A stretch of 64,000 bases of DNA from Actinotalea lenta (GTDB lineage Bacteria > Actinomycetota > Actinomycetes > Actinomycetales > Cellulomonadaceae), in the NCBI RefSeq assembly GCF_030586465.1, contig NZ_JAUQYP010000001.1:310001-374000 (forward strand). The letters run 5' to 3'. Under the pieces are notes generated by a model, which saw nothing but the letters and a program-made list of their open reading frames with translations, did not search any database and was not told the DNA's origin. A program made the position numbers and the translations under genes. Positions 45,253-53,340 of the stretch are shown here, one piece after another; position 1 is the first letter of the stretch; each line of letters begins with the position of its first letter.

Positions 45253-46638
45253 ATGAGGTCAAACGGTCGTCGGCGCGTGATGCTCGCCGGCTCCGCCGTG
45301 GCAGCGGCAGGCTTGCTGCTCACGGCCTGTTCGAGCAACGGCTCGAGCAGCTCGTCCAGCTCGGACACCGGCTCCAGCAGCCCCAGTGCCTCGCTCAGCG
45401 CAGAGTGCCAGCCCTACGCCAACTACATGGGCCATGACGGCACGACGGTGACGATGTTCGGCTCCATCCTCAGCCCGGAGTCCGACTCGCTCGAGAAGTC
45501 CTGGGCAGACTTCTCCAAGTGCACCGGCATCACGATCCAGTACGAGGGCACGAACGAGTTCGAGTCCCAGCTGCCGGTGCGCGTCCAGGGCGGCCAGGCA
45601 CCCGACCTCGCGATCATCCCGCAGCCGGGTCTGCTGGCCCGCCTCGCGGCGAGCGCCAAGCCCGCCCCGCAGGCCGTGTCGGACAACGTGGACAAGTACT
45701 GGGCCGCTGGCTGGAAGGGCTACGCCACGGTCGACGGCAAGTTCTACGGCGCCCCGATGAGCGCGAACATGAAGTCGTTCGTCTGGTACTCGCCCAAGAT
45801 GTTCTCGGACAAGGGCTACCAGGTTCCCAGCACGTGGGACGACATGATGAAGCTCTCCGACACCATCGCCAACAACGGTGACGGCATCAAGCCGTGGTGC
45901 GGTGGCATCGGGTCCGGTACGGCGACCGGTTGGCCGGCCACCGACTGGCTCGAGGAGATCGTCATGCGCAACTCCGGGCCGGACGTCTACGACCAGTGGG
46001 TCAACCACGACGTGAAGTTCGACTCCCCGCAGATCAAGGACGCCATGGGCATCCTCGAGAAGTGGATGAAGAACCCGAACTACGTCAACGGTGGCTACGG
46101 TGACGTCTCGTCGATCGCGACCACGACGTTCCAGGACGCCGGTCTGCCGATCCTCAAGGGCCAGTGCTACATGCTGCAGCAGGCGTCGTTCTACGCCGCC
46201 CAGTGGCCCGACGGCACCAAGGTCGGCCCGGACGGCGACGTGTGGGCCTTCTACCTGCCTCAGATGAACGACAAGTACGGCGTCCCGGTCGAGGGTGGTG
46301 GCGAGTTCCTCACCGCGTTCGCCGACCGTCCCGAGGTCCAGGCCGTGCAGACCTACCTGTCGACCCCTGAGTGGGCGACCAGCCGGGTCAAGGTGGCGAG
46401 CGGCTGGGTGTCCGCGAACAACGGCGTTCCCGCCGACGCGTACACGAGCCCGATCGACCAGCTCTCCGCGAAGTACCTGACGGACCCGAAGGCGACCTTC
46501 CGGTTCGACGCCTCCGACCTGATGCCGGCTGCTGTCGGTGCGGGCGAGGAGTGGAGCCAGTTCACCTCCTGGTTCGCCGGCACCACGTCGACCGACGCGA
46601 TGCTGAAGGCGATCGACGCCGCCTGGCCGACCAGCTGA
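45253..46638 (+). CDS. Sugar ABC transporter substrate-binding lipoprotein (alpha-glucoside type)
   Basis: The product is 461 aa; GAGGAG precedes ATG 45253. The signal peptide ends in lipobox LLLTAC|SS, then a Ser-rich linker. MBP-like fold: VTMFGSILSPESDSLEKSWADFSKCTGITIQYEGTNEFESQLPVRVQGGQAPDLAIIPQPG matches the AglE group for alpha-glucosides. It is the first gene of the unit, and is followed by a strong hairpin before the permeases, a common way to make more binding protein than permease. Confidence 0.9.
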   Translation: MRSNGRRRVMLAGSAVAAAGLLLTACSSNGSSSSSSSDTGSSSPSASLSAECQPYANYMGHDGTTVTMFGSILSPESDSLEKSWADFSKCTGITIQYEGTNEFESQLPVRVQGGQAPDLAIIPQPGLLARLAASAKPAPQAVSDNVDKYWAAGWKGYATVDGKFYGAPMSANMKSFVWYSPKMFSDKGYQVPSTWDDMMKLSDTIANNGDGIKPWCGGIGSGTATGWPATDWLEEIVMRNSGPDVYDQWVNHDVKFDSPQIKDAMGILEKWMKNPNYVNGGYGDVSSIATTTFQDAGLPILKGQCYMLQQASFYAAQWPDGTKVGPDGDVWAFYLPQMNDKYGVPVEGGGEFLTAFADRPEVQAVQTYLSTPEWATSRVKVASGWVSANNGVPADAYTSPIDQLSAKYLTDPKATFRFDASDLMPAAVGAGEEWSQFTSWFAGTTSTDAMLKAIDAAWPTS

Positions 46639-46656
46639 TCGTGCCCACGGCCTAGC

Positions 46657-46700
46657 GCACAATCGCCCGGGTCCGACTAGTCGGGCCCGGGCGATTGTGC
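46657..46700 (+). terminator. 44-nt near-perfect palindrome between binding protein and permeases
   Basis: Outer arms GCACAATCGCCCGGG / CCCGGGCGATTGTGC (15 bp perfect) and inner CCGACTAGTCGG join through one T-G pair, giving a stem over 20 bp with almost no loop. It lies 18 bases after the stop. Likely an attenuator or RNA-stabilising hairpin that raises the dose of the binding protein over the permeases. Confidence 0.75.
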
Positions 46701-46771
46701 TGTGCTGACCCTGAGACATCCCCGGCCGACGCTGCAGCGTTGCAGCTCGGCGCTTCCCGAAGGAGGGACGC

Positions 46772-47761
46772 GTGTCCGACCTACTCTCCTCGACGCTGGC
46801 CAAGCTCGGCCAAGGGGGTCTGGCGATCCTCGTGGTGTTCGCCGTGATCCTCATCGTCTTCTTCGCCGCCGGACGAGCCACCGGCCGACTCAGCAAACCC
46901 CTCGGCATCGTCGTCTTCCTCGGCCCCGCCGCCGTCCTCATGATCGTCGGACTGGTGATCCCGGCCATCCGCACGTTCTTCTACAGCTTCTACGGCCCCG
47001 TCGGCACCAAGTACGTCGGGACGGACAACTACAGCTGGGCGTTCACCAACCCGGGGATGCGCACGGTGCTGATCAACACGGTGCTGTGGATCATCCTCGC
47101 CCCCCTGGTCTCCACCGCGTTCGGGCTCGTGCTGGCCCTCCTCGCCGACCGGATGGGCGCGACCAGCGAGAAGGTCACGAAGTCGCTGATCTTCATGCCG
47201 ATGGCGATCTCGTTCGTCGGCGCGAGCGTGATCTGGAAGTTCGTCTACCAGTACGTCCAGCCGGGCCAGCCCCAGATCGGCCTGCTGGAGCAGGTCGCGC
47301 TCTGGCTCGGCTGGAGCAACCCCCCCAACTGGTTGCTGTCCGCGCCGCTGAACACCTTCCTGCTGATCGTCATCATGATCTGGGTGCAGACCGGGTTCGC
47401 CATGGTCGTCCTCTCCGCGGCGATCAAGGCGATCCCCGGTGACGTCCTCGAAGCGGCCGCCCTGGACGGCGCGAGCGGCTTCAAGATGTTCACCCGCGTG
47501 ACGATCCCGATGATTCGCGGAACCCTCGTCGTGGTCCTCACCACGATCATGATCGCGGTCCTGAAGATCTTCGACATCGTCCGGACGATGACCGGGGGCA
47601 ACTTCAAGACCAGCGTGCTCGCCAACGAGATGTACTCCCAGACGTTCGTCCAAGGGGACAACGGCCACGGCTCCGCACTCGCCGTGATCCTGTTCATCGG
47701 CGTGGTCCCCCTGATCATCTACAACGTCCGGCAGCTGCGAAAGGAGCACGCGGTCCGATGA
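46772..47761 (+). CDS. Sugar ABC transporter permease (MalF/AglF type)
   Basis: The product is 329 aa from GTG 46772 after GAAGGAGGG. Six to eight membrane helices, including an N-terminal one (AILVVFAVILIVFFAAGR). The inner-membrane EAA loop is EAAALDGASGFKMFTRVTIPMIRGTL. It ends overlapping the next start by 4 bases (ATGA), so the two permeases are coupled. Confidence 0.92.
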   Translation: MSDLLSSTLAKLGQGGLAILVVFAVILIVFFAAGRATGRLSKPLGIVVFLGPAAVLMIVGLVIPAIRTFFYSFYGPVGTKYVGTDNYSWAFTNPGMRTVLINTVLWIILAPLVSTAFGLVLALLADRMGATSEKVTKSLIFMPMAISFVGASVIWKFVYQYVQPGQPQIGLLEQVALWLGWSNPPNWLLSAPLNTFLLIVIMIWVQTGFAMVVLSAAIKAIPGDVLEAAALDGASGFKMFTRVTIPMIRGTLVVVLTTIMIAVLKIFDIVRTMTGGNFKTSVLANEMYSQTFVQGDNGHGSALAVILFIGVVPLIIYNVRQLRKEHAVR

Positions 47762-48720
47762 GCACCGTCGAGGCACCGGAAGTCGTCCCGGTCAAGACGC
47801 CCATTCGCGGCGACAAGGCGACCCGCATCCGCAAGTCCTTCTCCAGCCGGCTGGCATCCCTGCTCGTGGTGCTGCTCACCATCCTGTGGACCATCCCGAC
47901 CTTCGGGCTGCTCGTCACGTCGCTGCGCCCGCAGGCCGACGTCGGCACCTCCGGGTGGTGGGAGGTCTTCACCCACCCGAGCTTCACCCTGGAGAACTAC
48001 CAGACCGTGCTCTTCTCGGGTGGGTACAACGTGCAGGGCGGCCTGATGCCGTTCGTCGTCAACTCGCTCGTGGTGTCGATCCCCGGGACGCTCTTCCCGC
48101 TCGCGATCGCGGCCATGGCGGCCTACGCGCTGGCCTGGGTCCCGTTCCGCGGGTCGAACTTCCTGTTCTTCACGATCTTCGCGCTCCAGGTCGTGCCGCT
48201 CCAGCTCGCGCTCGTCCCACTGCTGCGGCTGTTCAACACCGGGGTCCACATCGGCAGCGTGCCGGTGTTCCCGGCGCTGGGGATCACCGGCAACTTCGCC
48301 TCCCTGTGGGTGACGCACACGATCTTCGCCATGCCGCTGGCGATCTTCCTGCTGCACAACTTCATGGCGCAGCTCCCGCGCGACGTCATGGAGGCTGCCA
48401 CGGTCGACGGGGCGAACGTCTTCCTGACGTTCCGCCGGATCGTGCTCCCCCTGTCGATGCCGTCGATCGCGGCATTCGCGATCTTCCAGTTCCTGTGGGT
48501 CTGGAACGACCTGCTGATCAGCCTGACGTTCGTCGGTGCGGGCAAGGACTCCGTGTCCCCGCTGACCACCCGGCTGTCTCAGCTGGTCGGCAACTTCGGT
48601 TCGCACTGGGAGCTGCTGGCGCCGTCGGCGTTCGTCGCGATCGTCATCCCGCTCATCGTGTTCTTCGCGTTGCAGCGGTACTTCGTGCGAGGACTGCTGG
48701 CCGGTTCCGTCAAGGGCTGA
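47758..48720 (+). CDS. Sugar ABC transporter permease (MalG/AglG type)
   Basis: The product is 320 aa from ATG 47758. Six membrane helices; the EAA loop is EAATVDGANVFLTFRRIVLPLSMPSI. Ends FALQRYFVRGLLAGSVKG, typical of MalG-type permeases. No ATP-binding subunit follows; a shared MsiK-type ATPase encoded elsewhere is the usual solution in actinobacteria. Confidence 0.92.
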   Translation: MSTVEAPEVVPVKTPIRGDKATRIRKSFSSRLASLLVVLLTILWTIPTFGLLVTSLRPQADVGTSGWWEVFTHPSFTLENYQTVLFSGGYNVQGGLMPFVVNSLVVSIPGTLFPLAIAAMAAYALAWVPFRGSNFLFFTIFALQVVPLQLALVPLLRLFNTGVHIGSVPVFPALGITGNFASLWVTHTIFAMPLAIFLLHNFMAQLPRDVMEAATVDGANVFLTFRRIVLPLSMPSIAAFAIFQFLWVWNDLLISLTFVGAGKDSVSPLTTRLSQLVGNFGSHWELLAPSAFVAIVIPLIVFFALQRYFVRGLLAGSVKG

Positions 48721-48734
48721 TCCCGGCCGGGATC

Positions 48735-48765
48735 GAAGGGGCGTCGCGTCACGCGGCGCCCCTTC
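48735..48765 (+). terminator. Terminator of the sugar ABC operon
   Basis: GAAGGGGCG-T-CGCG and CGCG-G-CGCCCCTTC pair around a 3-base loop (14-bp stem with one T-G), 14 bases after the last stop. Confidence 0.75.
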
Positions 48766-48825
48766 GTCGTGCCCGGGACGGGCAGTCTCGTGGCCCCCGT
48801 GCAGAACGCGGCTGCCAACCACCTG

Positions 48826-48856
48826 TGCGGTACCGCAGGTATCAGGTACCGTGGGT
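48826..48856. promoter_or_regulatory. Candidate TetR operator upstream of the thiolase operon
   Basis: TGCGGTACCGCA (48826-48837) is a perfect 12-bp palindrome, followed by GGTATCAGGTACC with GGTA/TACC half-sites. The block from 48830 matches the sequence at the tetR start (45035). It lies about 70 bp before the thiolase start, a good position for repression. Confidence 0.6.
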
Positions 48857-48923
48857 TCCAGGCATTACCACGCGGAGGCGTCCTGCACCTGAGGCGGACG
48901 TCCCGGAGAGCGAGGAGGCTCCC

Positions 48924-50210
48924 TTGGCACCTGGACGTCCCGTCGTCGTCGGCGGAAACCGGACCCCGTTCGCACGCGCGGGCGGCCACTACGCGCACGC
49001 CTCGAACCTCGACCTGCTCACCGCGGCCCTCGACGGCCTGGTGGCCCGGTTCGGGCTCGCGGGCGAGCGCCTCGGAGAGGTCGCCGCGGGCGCGGTGCTC
49101 AAGCACAGCCGTGACTTCAACCTCACCCGGGAGACCGTCCTGGGCTCCGCCCTGGCGAACGACACACCCGCCTACGACGTGCAGATGGCGTGCGCGACGG
49201 GCATGGAGACGGTGATGTCCCTCGCGGACAAGATCCGACTGGGCCGCGTGGAGGCGGCCGTGGCCGGTGGCGTGGACTCCGCGTCCGACGCGCCGATCGT
49301 GGTCTCCGAGCAGCTGCGCGCCGCACTCCTCGAGGCGAACCGCGCCCGGTCCACCGCAGCGCGCCTCAAGGCGTTGAGCCGCATCCGCCCCTCGCACCTG
49401 GCCCCGGTCGCCCCCGACGTCGCCGAGCCCCGCACCGGGCTGTCCATGGGCGAGCACCAGGCGCTGACCACCGCGGAGTGGGGCATCGGCCGCGAGGAGC
49501 AGGACGCGCTCACGCTGGCCAGCCACCAGCGCCTGGCCGCCGCCTACGACGCCGGCTTCTTCGACGACCTCATCACGCCGTACCGCGGACTGGTCCGGGA
49601 CGCGAACCTCCGACCGGACACCTCCATGGAGAAGCTGGGCGCTCTCAAGCCCGTGTTCGGCAAGCGCCTGGACACCCCCGCGACCATGACCGCCGGGAAC
49701 TCGACGCCGCTCAGCGACGGCGCCTCGACCGTGCTGCTCGCCGAGCAGGCGTGGGCGGCGGCGCGGGGCCTGCCCGCCCTGGCCGAGGTGGTCGACGCCG
49801 AGGCCGGCGCGGTCGACTTCGTGCACGGCAAGGACGGCCTGCTGATGGCCCCGGTGTACGCCGTACCACGCCTGCTCGCCCGGCACGGCATGAGCCTGGC
49901 CGACTTCGAGATCGTCGAGATCCATGAGGCGTTCGCCGCGACCGTGCTGGCCACCCTCAAGGCGTGGGAGGACGAGGACTTCGGCCGCACCCGCCTGGGG
50001 CTGGACGGCGCGTTCGGGTCGGTGCACCGTGACCGCCTCAACGTGCACGGCTCGTCCCTCGCGGCGGGGCACCCGTTCGCCGCGACCGGCGGGCGGATCG
50101 TGGCGACCGCGGCCAAGGAGCTCGCGAACCGCGGCTCCGGGGCGCGGGCGCTGGTGTCGGTGTGCGCTGCCGGGGGGCAGGGCGTCGTGGCGATCCTGGA
50201 GGCGGTGTGA
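48924..50210 (+). CDS. Acetyl-CoA acyltransferase (thiolase, FadI/FadA2-like)
   Basis: The product is 428 aa. I chose TTG 48924 because GAGGAGG is 5 bases upstream and the protein then begins LAPGRPVVVGGNRTPFARAGG, the family's N-terminus; no ATG or GTG nearby fits. Cys90 in QMACATGMETVMS is the acyl-binding nucleophile; HEAFAAT, GSSLAAGHPFAATGGR and CAAGGQG hold the other active-site residues. It cleaves 3-ketoacyl-CoA in beta-oxidation. First gene of a three-gene unit; its stop overlaps the next start (GTGA). Confidence 0.9.
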   Translation: MAPGRPVVVGGNRTPFARAGGHYAHASNLDLLTAALDGLVARFGLAGERLGEVAAGAVLKHSRDFNLTRETVLGSALANDTPAYDVQMACATGMETVMSLADKIRLGRVEAAVAGGVDSASDAPIVVSEQLRAALLEANRARSTAARLKALSRIRPSHLAPVAPDVAEPRTGLSMGEHQALTTAEWGIGREEQDALTLASHQRLAAAYDAGFFDDLITPYRGLVRDANLRPDTSMEKLGALKPVFGKRLDTPATMTAGNSTPLSDGASTVLLAEQAWAAARGLPALAEVVDAEAGAVDFVHGKDGLLMAPVYAVPRLLARHGMSLADFEIVEIHEAFAATVLATLKAWEDEDFGRTRLGLDGAFGSVHRDRLNVHGSSLAAGHPFAATGGRIVATAAKELANRGSGARALVSVCAAGGQGVVAILEAV

Positions 50211-51556
50211 GCGACACGTACCTCGAGCTGGTCAACTCGGGCTTCACCGCGCAGCTCGCCAAGCGACTCGGGCTGCCCCGCCCGGCCCGGCTGCGCCGCT
50301 ACGCGCCGGACGAACAGCTGGCGCCCGGACCGATCCTGGTGCTGGCCGACGCCGCCGCCGGGGCCGACGCCGACCGGGTCGCCCAGGCGCTGCTCGGCTG
50401 GGACCTGGACGTGCGGCGCCAGCCCGAGCCCGAGCAGCGCTGGGGCGCGGTCGTCGTGGTGCTGACCGGCGTGACGGCACCCGCGGATCTCGCGGCACCC
50501 GCGCTCGAGCTCGGCGGCGTGCTGCGGCGGCTCGTACCCGGTGGCCGGGTCGTCACCGTGTCGCGGACGGTCGAGGAGGGGCTGGCCCCTCCGCTGGCCG
50601 CCGCGCGCCAGGGCGTCGACGGGTTCCTGCGGTCGCTCGCCAAGGAGCTGCGCGGCGGGGCGACCGGCAACGGCGTGCTGCTCCACGACGGCGTCGGTGT
50701 GGAGTCGCCGTCCGCGCTGGGCGCGCTGGAGTTCTTCCTGTCCGCGAAGTCGGCATTCGTCGACGGACAGCTCCTGACGGTCTCGGGCCCGGGCGGGGAC
50801 GCACCGCAGGACCCGTCTCATCCGCTCGCCGGACGGGTGGCCCTCGTCACCGGGGCGGCGCGCGGCATCGGCGCGGCGATCGCCAGGACCCTGGCCCGCG
50901 ACGGGGCGCAGCTGCTGCTGGTCGACGTGCCGGCCGCGGGCGACGGCCTCACCGCCGTGGCCAACGAGACCCACGGCACCGCGCTCCAGCTCGACCTGAC
51001 CGCTGCCGATGCGCCCGAACGGCTGGTCGAGCACGTCCGCGGCCGGCTCGGCCGCCTCGACGTCGTGGTGCACAACGCGGGGATCACCCGCGACAAGCTG
51101 TTGGTCAACATGAAGCCGGACCGGTTCGAGTCCGTGCTCGCGGTCAATGTCGGCGCCCCGCTGCGGGTCACCGAAGCCCTGCTGGACGCCGGGTTGCTGG
51201 GCGAGGCGCCACGCGTCGTCTGCCTCGCGTCGACCAGCGGCATCGCGGGCAACCGCGGGCAGACGAACTACGCCGCGTCCAAGGCCGGTGTGATCGGCAT
51301 GGTGCGCGCGCAGGCTCCGCTGCTCGCGGCCGCCGGCGGCACGGTTAACGCCGTGGCGCCGGGCTTCATCGAGACCGAGATGACCGCCCGCATCCCGGCC
51401 GTCACTCGCCAGGTCGCCCGGCGGCTCAACTCGCTCCAGCAGGGCGGCCAGCCGGTCGACGTCGCCGAGGCGATCGCCTTCCTCGCGTCGCCGCAGGCCG
51501 GCGGCGTGAACGGCGAGGTGCTGCGGGTCTGCGGGCAGAACATGGTGGGCGCGTGA
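50207..51556 (+). CDS. fabG: High-molecular-weight 3-oxoacyl reductase (FabG4-like)
   Basis: The product is 449 aa from GTG 50207. It has two Rossmann units: residues ~1-200 are a degenerate flavodoxin-like half, and ~208-449 are a full SDR with TGAARGIG (~214), HNAGITRDKLLVNM, Tyr355-x3-Lys359 (YAASK) and NAVAPGFIETEMT. Length matches mycobacterial FabG4 (454 aa). It would reduce or oxidise 3-oxo/3-hydroxyacyl groups, acting between hydratase and thiolase. Coupled to genes on both sides. Confidence 0.9.
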   Translation: MSDTYLELVNSGFTAQLAKRLGLPRPARLRRYAPDEQLAPGPILVLADAAAGADADRVAQALLGWDLDVRRQPEPEQRWGAVVVVLTGVTAPADLAAPALELGGVLRRLVPGGRVVTVSRTVEEGLAPPLAAARQGVDGFLRSLAKELRGGATGNGVLLHDGVGVESPSALGALEFFLSAKSAFVDGQLLTVSGPGGDAPQDPSHPLAGRVALVTGAARGIGAAIARTLARDGAQLLLVDVPAAGDGLTAVANETHGTALQLDLTAADAPERLVEHVRGRLGRLDVVVHNAGITRDKLLVNMKPDRFESVLAVNVGAPLRVTEALLDAGLLGEAPRVVCLASTSGIAGNRGQTNYAASKAGVIGMVRAQAPLLAAAGGTVNAVAPGFIETEMTARIPAVTRQVARRLNSLQQGGQPVDVAEAIAFLASPQAGGVNGEVLRVCGQNMVGA

Positions 51557-52458
51557 GCGCGCCGGAGGCGGGCGGCGCCGACGCGGCCGGTTCCACGCTC
51601 GTCGAGGAGCTCGCAGAGGTCCCGCCGCTGAGCACCTCCCTGCGCCGCGGGCTGGTTGCGTCCACCGTGGCCGCGGTTCGCCACGACCGGGGCCTGACGC
51701 CCTTCGACCTCCCGGCGGTACGGCTGGCCGCACGCGGGCTGGCGGCCGATGCGGTGCGGCTCACCGCTTACGAGCACCTGGTGGGTGCGACCGCGTCGGA
51801 CGACCTGCCTGCCGGGTTCGTGCACGTCCTCGCGTTCCCCGTGATGACCGCGCTCATGGTGCGCCCGGAGTTCCCACTGCCGCTGCTGGGCATGGTCCAC
51901 CTCGCCAACACCGTGACCCAGCGCCGCCCGGTGCGCCTGGACGAGGCACTCGACGTCGAGGTGCACGCCGAACGGCTCGCCGCCCATCACCGCGGCGTCA
52001 GCGTCGACCTCGTCGCCGAGGTGAGCGTCGCCGACGAGCCCGTGTGGCGCGGGGTCTCGACGTACCTGGCCAAGGGCTACGCGCTCGCGGGCGAGTCCGC
52101 CGAACGGGTCGAACGGCCCGACTGGCGGGCCCCGACCCCGACCGGGGCCTGGCGCCTGCCGGCGGACCTGGGCCGGCGGTACGCCGCAGTCTCCGGGGAC
52201 CACAACCCGATCCACACGTCGACGCTCGCGGCGAAGGCGTTCGGCTTCCCGCGCACCATCGCGCACGGGATGTACACCGCCGCCCGCGCGCTCGCGGAGA
52301 TCGGCGAGCCGGACGCGTTCACGTGGCACGCGGAGTTCTTCGCACCCGTGGTGCTCCCCGGAACGGCCTCGGTGCGCATCGCGAAGGAGGGCAACGGGGG
52401 GGTCCTGGACGCGTGGGGCAAGCGCCACCACCTGCACGTCTCAGTCACCGCCCCCTGA
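51553..52458 (+). CDS. MaoC-family (R)-hydratase/dehydratase, HtdX-like
   Basis: The product is 301 aa from GTG 51553, overlapping the fabG stop by 4 bases. Double-hotdog length. The C-terminal half has YAAVSGDHNPIHTSTLAAKAFGFPRTIAHGMYTA, the hydratase-2 motif (Asp/His). With thiolase and FabG this reproduces the mycobacterial htdX-fabG4-fadA2 gene set. Acts on enoyl-CoA/ACP. Confidence 0.9.
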   Translation: MSAPEAGGADAAGSTLVEELAEVPPLSTSLRRGLVASTVAAVRHDRGLTPFDLPAVRLAARGLAADAVRLTAYEHLVGATASDDLPAGFVHVLAFPVMTALMVRPEFPLPLLGMVHLANTVTQRRPVRLDEALDVEVHAERLAAHHRGVSVDLVAEVSVADEPVWRGVSTYLAKGYALAGESAERVERPDWRAPTPTGAWRLPADLGRRYAAVSGDHNPIHTSTLAAKAFGFPRTIAHGMYTAARALAEIGEPDAFTWHAEFFAPVVLPGTASVRIAKEGNGGVLDAWGKRHHLHVSVTAP

Positions 52459-52604
52459 CGCGACGCAGCCGACACCCCGCGCGCAAACGCGCCCTCGCGC
52501 AGAACGCGGCCCCGCGCGCAGGTCGCGGCGGCCCGGACGCCGCGACCCACGCCTCACGCCGCGACCCGTGCCGCACGCCGCGGCACGGGGCCTAGGGTCG
52601 GGGG
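52459..52604. repeat. GC-rich short direct and inverted repeats
   Basis: The gap between the MaoC and pentapeptide genes holds CGCGCAGAACGCGG / CGCGCAGGTCGCGG-like units, then GCCGCGACCC repeated at ~19-bp spacing with nearby complements. They could fold into hairpins and act as a terminator for the thiolase operon. Confidence 0.45.
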
Positions 52605-53228
52605 GTGAACGAGGACGCCGCGGTGGTCCGCGAGCCCTTCAGGGGCGCACTCGAGGTCGAGGGCGACTACGAGCTCGTGACGTTCGACGGCGCCGACCTG
52701 TCCGGGCAGGACGGCCGGGAGAGCCGGTTCGTCGACTGCGTGCTGACCCGGTGCACGCTGGACGAGACCCGCCTGGACAGGTCACACCTGGTGGAGACCA
52801 TGCTGGACGGCGCGCATGCCACCACCGTGCACCTGCGCGACGGCTCGTGGCGGCAGGTCACGTGGGCCGACTGTCGGCTCGGTGCGCTCGTGGCCACCGG
52901 AGCGCGGCTGGACGACGTCACGATCCGCGGCGGCAAGATCGACTTCCTCGCTCTGGCGGGTGCGACGGTGCACCAGCTCCGCCTGGAGGGCGTGACGATC
53001 GGAGAGCTGGGACTGGGCGGCGCGAACGTCCGGCGCCTGGACCTGGTGGACTGCCGAGTGGACCGGCTCGACGCCGCCGGGGCGACTCTGCGCGAGTGCG
53101 ACCTGCGCGGCGCCGAGATCGCAGTGGTCGACGGGATCGCCGCGCTGGGCGGCGCGACGATCAGCCCGGACCAGGCCGTGGCCCTCGCCCCCGCGCTCGC
53201 GGCGGCCCTGCGCATCCGCGTGGAGTGA
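52605..53228 (+). CDS. Pentapeptide-repeat-like protein
   Basis: The product is 207 aa from GTG 52605. Repeats with Leu/Phe at the centre of five-residue steps run from FDGADLSGQDGRESRFVDCVLTRCTLDETRLDRSHL to LDLVDCRVDRLDAAGATLRECDLRGAEI, forming a right-handed quadrilateral beta-helix. Some family members (Qnr/MfpA) mimic DNA and bind gyrase; this one is not close enough to name so. Confidence 0.85.
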   Translation: MNEDAAVVREPFRGALEVEGDYELVTFDGADLSGQDGRESRFVDCVLTRCTLDETRLDRSHLVETMLDGAHATTVHLRDGSWRQVTWADCRLGALVATGARLDDVTIRGGKIDFLALAGATVHQLRLEGVTIGELGLGGANVRRLDLVDCRVDRLDAAGATLRECDLRGAEIAVVDGIAALGGATISPDQAVALAPALAAALRIRVE

Positions 53229-53264
53229 ATCGGCCCCTTGGCCGACGCCGGCCGCGGGCACGAG

Positions 53265-53308
53265 TTCCTTGATCACGGCCTTCGAGCGGGCAGGGATTCC
53301 TTGATCAC
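53265..53308. repeat. Direct repeat TTCCTTGATCAC, two copies 32 bp apart
   Basis: Copies at 53265-53276 and 53297-53308 lie in the 105-bp gap between convergent genes. The palindromic TGATCA core is in each. Possibly dispersed short repeats; not explained by either gene. Confidence 0.5.
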
Positions 53309-53313
53309 CACCT

Positions 53314-53340
53314 GGGGGGTGGGTGGGGGTGGGTCAGGGG
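53314..53340 (+). other. G-quadruplex-forming run at the purQ 3' end
   Basis: Five runs of 3-6 G separated by loops of one to three bases lie on the plus strand at and just beyond the purQ stop codon (53334-53336). On the minus-strand transcript this is C-rich, so any quadruplex would be in the template-complement DNA. Confidence 0.55.

Noticed and set aside
52605-53228. Qnr/MfpA quinolone-resistance protein
   Set aside because: Pentapeptide repeats are degenerate and fewer; there is no GTPase (mfpB-like) operon nearby.
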